This document shows positions 58,076-64,000 of a DNA stretch of 64,000 nt, one piece after another; positions within the stretch are counted from its first letter, which is position 1; each line of letters starts with the position of its first letter. This DNA comes from Mantamonas sphyraenae (taxonomy: Eukaryota > CRuMs > Mantamonadidae): the NCBI GenBank assembly GCA_026936335.1, contig JAPMXV010000058.1:1-64000 (forward strand), given 5' to 3'. The notes under the pieces are model-generated. The model searched no databases. It had not been told where the DNA came from and was given only the letters and a program-made list of their open reading frames with translations. Both the position numbers and the translations under genes were made by a program.

Positions 58076-61000
58076 ATGTCGATCGACACTAGCGACGAAG
58101 AGTGGATGGACGACATGCCACCACCACCGCCCCCGCCACCACCCCCCGTGGGTGAGTGGGACTCGTCAGACGAGGAGGACGAGGAGGAAGAGGAATTGGA
58201 CGAGTTGGACGTGCCTCTGCCGCCCACACCCAGCACCCCGTCGGCACACGACCGCTCCGACGTGGCTCCACCCACACCGCCCGTCATTGGGGACGACAAT
58301 GGATTCAGCAGCGACTCGTCGGACGACGAACTGGATGCACCGCTTCCACCGACGCCGCCTTCCGCTGCCGAGCCACAGACGGCTACGCCTCAGCAGGGCG
58401 AGAGGGTGCACCGGTACCAAGACGGCGACAATGACGACGACAAGGATGATGAACAGGTGGAGCAGGACGACGAAGACGACGAGGAAGAGGAGGAGGACGA
58501 CGAAGCAGACGCTCCTTTGCCTGCGCTTCCTTCGAGTTCAGGTAAGCCCGCGTTCACCTGGCCCGCGCACAGTCCACATACACACATGCGTCCGTGTACA
58601 CGTCGCACATGCACTCTACCATGCCGACGTTGCCTCCCATACAATTTTCCCACGCCATACGTGTCTGCTTCACGCGTGCTGGTGGCCCGTGTCCACGCAA
58701 CCTTCCTCGCCCCACTTCCCACCGCCTTGCATCACGCCCCTGCATCCGCCGCCACATACTCCTTTACCACCGCACGCACACGTGTGCACACACACACACA
58801 CATCCATCGCCCTCTCATTGCAACCTATTAAGCACGTTCCGCCTCCCCGCATGGCCCGTCCCCACCGTCTGTCGCCTGCCTTGGCTGGGAAAGGCAAAAA
58901 CGCACCGACTTCGCGGATTGCCCTCCCGCCAAACTCGTGTGCCGCCAACGCCGCAAACCGGCCGTGCACACACACCGCACACGCAGTCTGCACACGCCTT
59001 GTACTCACACTCACCCCACTCGTGCGCGTTCCCACACATCCAGATGGCCTGCACATCGAGAGCAAGAAGGCCGCAAACTCCGCCCCGGGCGTGATTGTAA
59101 ATCGCTCTTCCCGCCTCAGCACAGACGGAAGCCTATACCCTCCGGGCACCACCCTCGGCCTCGAAGTGACGTCCGACTACCGCGCCACCTTTCAAAAGAG
59201 CAGCTCTGCACTCAGCTTGCTGTCCACAGGCTCAGCAACCTCCTCCACCTCCACTTCCTCCACCACCAGCAACTCGTACACCTCAGCCAGCTCCGACGAC
59301 CAAACAAACCACCGAAGCAGCAAGCGCGCCTCCCGTTCCTCCATGGGCAAAGACTTTGAGAGCAAAAGCAACCTCTTCAAGTTTCTCGGCCGCACCACAA
59401 GTCGCTCTGCACACTCCAGCAGCATGGAGGAGATTGAGCGCAACGTGAGCATCCCCAAGATGAGTGCCACCTCTCCCAAGTTTGCACGCCATGCAAACGG
59501 CGCCTTTGGCTTGACGTCTGTCGACGAAGGCGACCTTGATCCCACCGCCACCGAAACTGCAGAGGAGTACCGCCGCAAGTGGATCAAACCCAGCAGCAAG
59601 GATGCGGTGAAGCACCTGTTGCCTCTGCAATACGACAGTGATATCGACCTCTCCCTCCACGAACACGTCCTCGAGCTCCAGCTCATCAACCAACTCCACC
59701 AGAACGCACAGCTCGACCGTGACCTGCGCCTGTACATAGACAAGATCAAGGAAGTCCACCGCATCGAGCAAACAGAGACCGACGTCATGCCCAACACCAC
59801 CGCCGCCGCCTCCTCCTCCTCTTCTTCCACGGCTGGCGCACACGCAAACGACCCCAGTGCAAGCAGCAGCAGCTCATCATCCTCCTCTGCAGTTGTATCG
59901 GCCGCAGCTTCGTCCGCGAACGAAGGCGACGCAGCGACTACGGCCGATGACGTTGTAGGCGAAGAGCCACCGGCACGCCCTGGACCGGGAGGCATGCGAC
60001 GGACGTCGTCCATCAAACTGGGCGTGGCAGGCACGTCAGTGGGCGCAAGTGCAGGTGCGCACCCTGTCACCCTGTTTACGCTGTCGACACCCGAGGAGGA
60101 GGAAGGCGAGGGAGCGAGCACGGGGCTGGACACACCCAGTGACAGCCAGGAAACAGAGGCCATGTACCGCATGACCAATGTGGTGTCGCCCATCTCTTTG
60201 GAAGACGTGGGCAAGCGACCCAGTCTCAAGCGAGGCGCAAGCAGCTCCTCATTCGGCTCTCTGAGTGCACTCAACCCAGCGGCCATTGACCAGGCCCTGG
60301 CCGCCGTTGGGTCCGGCGATGACCACTCGTCCCCGGGTGCCGACGGCAGCAGTGGACAACGCCGAGGCTCGGGAGGCACGGGCAAGCCTCCTCTGTACAA
60401 GGGCTCCTCGGCAGCGTCGTTCTCCTCGGAACTGGCTGCGCTGCACGGCAACGGGGGCCATGGCAACGGCAGCGGTGCAGGCAACGGGATGGACACGCGT
60501 GCCATGTCGCCCAACTCGAGTGTGGGCTCGTCGGACGGCAGTGGCACAGAGGATCCGCTGGGGCCGTCGCCGATTGCCGAGTTTCGCTCGCATTCGGGAA
60601 CGCGGTCCACTCGCTTTGTGCGCTACGACGACGAAGACGACGACGACGATGAACAGAACTACGAACTGGAGCGGTCGCTGTTCGAGGCCGCCACCATCCA
60701 GGACCTGTCGCTGTTTGCCAGCATGCTGGGCGACGACGAGTACGAGTACATCGACATCAACTGGCCCAACCCAGACATGCACTTTTTCACCGTACTGCAC
60801 ATGGTCTCATCGGTGGGTAATCTGGAAATGCTGCGTCTGCTGCTGGAATGGGACGCCGAACGTGACCCAACTACAGACGAGCCGCTGAACCTGAATGTGG
60901 CCGACGATGAGGGGCGCACACCCATCATGCACGCCTGCATCCACAACTTTACGGACATTGTGGCCACCCTGGTGGACGCCGGGGCCAACATCGACCTGGT

Positions 61001-63137
61001 AGACATGTATTACCGTTCAGCCATGCACTACGCCTGCCTGCGCGGCACAAGCAGCTGTGTGCAGCTGCTCCTCGACAGCGGTGCACACATCCACACAAAA
61101 GACTACATGTTCATGTCGCCCCTGCACGTGGCCTGCCAGTTTGGCCGCCTGCGCAGCGTGAAAATGCTTGCGCGTGCTGCGTCGCAACGGTATGCCGTCG
61201 AACCCACGGATCTGGACAAGCTCACACCGCTGCACTACGCCGCGTATGTGGGCAGCTTTGCAGCCTGTCAGGAGATCCTGCGCATTGCACCGGATGCGGC
61301 ACGCAGCAAGGATGCACTGGGGTACACGCCCGTGCATGCGTTGGCCATGACACCCAACAGCATGCTGCTGGAAACGACGGCCAAACATCTGATCACAAGC
61401 GCCGTGGATCTGTTGACCACCACCGCACAGGGCCACACGCCGCTGGTGGTGGCTGTGCGCAGCCACAACTTTGCCTTTGTGGACATGCTCATACACACCA
61501 TGCGCAAGGACTTTGGCGGCGACGAAGGTGTCTTGGAAATGGTCAACAAACCAGACCGCAAGTCACGCAACGCTCTGTACCACGCCGTGGTGGCCAACGC
61601 GCCGCCGGACGTCTGCCTTTCCATCCTGCGCAACGGCGCCCTGATCGATCCCAAGCTGCTCGGGGTGGCGGCCACCAAGGGCCACCACCACCTGTGCCAG
61701 CTGCTGCTGGACAATGGCGCCAAGCTGGGCGTCAAGGATGGCCGCGGCTGGACGGAAATCATGCATGCGGTGCATCGTGGCCGCTACGCCGCCCTGCTGG
61801 TCATGCTCAAGTGGGATTCAGAGAACACGACGGGCAACAGGCTGTTCAAACGCGACCACGACCTGCTGGACATGAAGGACAGCAAGGGAAGCACAGCGCT
61901 GATGAAGGCGTGTGCGGTGCACACCAAGTGTGCCACGCTGCTCGTGCGGTGCGGTGCACGTGTGGATCTGATCGACGACGCCGGGCAGAGTGCACTGCAC
62001 CGTGCGGTGTGCAAACGCAACGGCAAGTGTGTGGAAATGCTGCTGCGGCTGGGACAGGCGAATGTCAATCTCAAGGACCACGCAGGAGTGACGCCTCTGC
62101 ACGAGGCCTCGCGCCTCGGATACACGGAAATCCTCACCCTGCTGCTGGAGTACAAGGCCGAACTGGACGTCAAGGATCTGGACGGACAGTCGCCTCTGCA
62201 TGGGGCAGTGTACTGGAATCAGCTGGAATGTGTGCGTGCGCTGCTGGAAATGGGTGCCAATCCAAACGCACGCGATTCCGAGGGCAACACGCCCATGCAC
62301 CTGGCCGCCCTGCGCAACGCAGAACAGTGTGCACAGTACCTTTTCATGCGCGGCGCCAAGCTGCGCAAGAACGGCCACGGTCGCTCGCCCATGGACATGG
62401 CCCAGGACTACAAGAACACCTCCATGGTCGAGCTGCTGGAACGCCTGGCCGACAGCAAGGCCCCGGCCTACGTCGACGAAAACATCTTTTCGGGCTTTCT
62501 GGAGAAGCGTCGCGGTGGCATGATGAGCTCGGTGAACGTGTGGAAACGCCGCTTCTTTGTTCTGCGTGCAAATCGCCTGTTCTACTTTGAACACGAGACA
62601 GAGAGCGAGCATCGGGCCGTCATGTTCCTGAACGACCTGTATGTGCGTGAGGACGAACTCGGCTCCTGTGCCTTTTCCATCCTCACTCCGTGGAAGCAAT
62701 GGGATGTCGTGGCGGACAACCTGGACAACAAGAAAGAGTGGATCAAACAGCTGCGCATGGCGTCCGCCTCGCCCGTCTCGTCGGAGGAGGAGTTTGAAGC
62801 ACGCCGAGGCACAAACAAATCGCTCTTCAAGAAGGACCACGGCCAGCAAGAAACGCCGTTTGCCGACCTGGACGAGCAGGAGGAGGTTGAACCGCACAGC
62901 GCCCAGCAGTACCCGACATTATGGGCCTTTGACGTGGGCAAGTCCCACATGCAGCGAGCATGGGACACAGACACCCAGGGACCGCAGCTTGTCAAGGACT
63001 TTGACGTGTACCGTGAGCAGTCCCTGCAGGCCGCCTTGGATTTCTGCCGCAAGCCCGCCAGCCCGGGCAATGTCAGCGCACAGCTCGACGCCCTCGTCGA
63101 GCAGATGGTGATTGCTGACATTGAGTTGGACGAATAG
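58076..63137 (+). CDS. Ankyrin-repeat protein with C-terminal PH domain
   Basis: Two exons, 58076-58541 and 59044-63137; intron 58542-59043 (GTAAGC...ATCCAG, phase 1); 1,519 residues. The N-terminus is strongly acidic with polyproline (starting MSIDTSDEEWMDDMPP) and three copies of a 'DxLDxPLPPTP'-like motif, possible SH3/WW/EVH1 ligands. A long Ser-rich stretch follows, then about 13-15 ankyrin repeats at residues 735-1290 (GRTPIMHACIHNFTDIVATL, GQSALHRAVCKRNGKCVEML). A PH domain covers about 1305-1400 (GFLEKRRGG, WKRRFFVLRANRLFYFE, KKEWIKQLRMAS). Ankyrin plus PH suggests a membrane-linked adaptor. No ArfGAP zinc finger is present, so it is not an ASAP/ACAP-type protein. The intron contains CA microsatellite sequence. 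Confidence 0.85.
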
Positions 63138-63209
63138 ATGGCCGAAGTACATTGGATGCATTTGCATGTCTCTCCCTCTCACGCTCGCTTTCTTGTGCAC
63201 GTCGCTCGG

Positions 63210-64000
63210 TCATGTTTTGTTTTGCAGCACCAGCTTCATCTTGCTGGCTTTGCCACTTTTGCCCGCCGCCGGTTTGCGGCCACGTACGGCTGTGGTACGT
63301 CCACGCAGAACAGCAACAGGCTTGCTGGTCGGTTTCAGCGATGTCACAGCCGGACCTGTTTGCTCAGTGCCCTGCTTCGTCTCCTCATCCAAGTTGCCCT
63401 CCTCAACCAATTTCTTCGACGCCGCCACCTCCTCCTCCATCTTTTCCCCTTCCTCTTTCCCCTCCTTGGCCACGTGTCCATTTGTACTTTCCACTTCCAT
63501 CACACTGTCCTCCGTTTCGGTTGGTTCTGCCTTGTTCACAGGCTCCACCTCCACTGATGCCTCTTCGGCTTTCGCTGGTGCCGCCGCGGTGGTCGTCGTT
63601 GCGTCTTCCTCCGACTCCACTGTAACAGGTTCCGCCTTGGCCGTCTCTGTCTCCATGCCTTCCTCTGCTCCACCGTCACCATCGCCACTGCTGCTGCTGC
63701 TGCTGCTGCGTGGCTTCGACAGCAGCGCCTTTGTCAACACGCTGACGTTTGGCCCCTACTCCCTCTTCCTCCACGTCGGCCTTGCTGTCGTCATCTGCTC
63801 CATCCTCGACAGCACTTGCCTCTTCAGTGAGCTCGGCAGCCTTGCGCTTCTTGTTCTTCTTGGCCTTCTTTGGCCGCTTGCCGTCGGGAAAAACACACAG
63901 CGGCAACTTGGCTCGCTTGATGGGCAGGATAAAGAGACCAACATTGAGCGGCTTGGCGTCCCAGTCTGCAAACTGCATAAAGTCCTGGATGGGGCGAGAC
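63210..64000 (-). CDS. Partial gene at right edge, Lys/Glu-rich C-terminus, frame change at a CAG run
   Basis: The coding sequence enters from beyond base 64000. It begins with a folded-looking stretch (FADWDAKPLNVGLFILPIKR) and then a Lys-rich nuclear-type segment (KRPKKAKKNKKRKAAE). That frame ends at 63676 just after a run of seven CAG codons. A second frame, open from 63740 down to the stop at 63210, reads Ser across the same CAG run and continues as an acidic then Arg/Lys-rich tail ending KMKLVLQNKT. Both look coding. Either the protein ends at 63676 or a short intron or frameshift joins the frames. I do not recognise the family. Confidence 0.5.

Overview
The window is the left end of a eukaryotic chromosome. 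It opens with about 230 bases of CCCTAA repeats (TTAGGG-type telomere read on the C strand), and every later gene is nuclear and eukaryotic in type: GT-AG introns (about 80 to 500 bases) interrupt most of them, the sequence is GC-rich, and the products include GPI transamidase, UDP-glucose:glycoprotein glucosyltransferase, HECT and U-box ubiquitin ligases and an AGC kinase. A CFAP96-like protein, a TBC1D31-like protein and a MORN protein point to a flagellated or centriole-bearing unicellular eukaryote. I cannot place it in a lineage from this sequence alone.

Layout. 1-4.5 kb: telomere, then a subtelomeric gene made of a 375-residue module duplicated head to tail (four related units), followed by a decayed fragment of the same family. 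4.5-21.2 kb: a two-fold membrane nucleotidyl-cyclase-like protein, a MORN/zinc-finger protein, a charged coiled-coil protein, a KAN-repeat coiled-coil protein and a TBC1D31-like protein. 21.4-24.7 kb: a three-exon Fanzor gene (eukaryotic relative of TnpB, an RNA-guided nuclease family) followed by a 24-bp perfect hairpin; this is the outstanding feature of the window. 24.8-41.2 kb: a small unknown gene, UFD2-type E4 ligase, a conserved secreted/membrane protein, an AGC kinase, PIG-U, alanine aminotransferase and a UBE3C-type HECT ligase. 41.2-47.3 kb: a giant IQ-motif repeat gene with two disrupted patches. 47.3-64 kb: methionine aminopeptidase, CFAP96, UGGT, catalase-peroxidase (KatG), an ankyrin-PH protein, and a partial gene at the right edge.

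The genome is very compact. Convergent stops lie 30-72 bases apart (four of the five at 62 or fewer), and four divergent pairs have start codons only 43-70 bases apart, implying shared bidirectional promoters. Functional themes are ciliary/cytoskeletal architecture (TBC1D31, CFAP96, MORN, IQ and coiled-coil proteins), ER glycoprotein handling (PIG-U, UGGT), ubiquitin chain assembly (UBE3C-like and UFD2-like) and peroxide defence (KatG). The spliced models below come from reading donor and acceptor sites and checking that reading phase and family homology continue across each junction.
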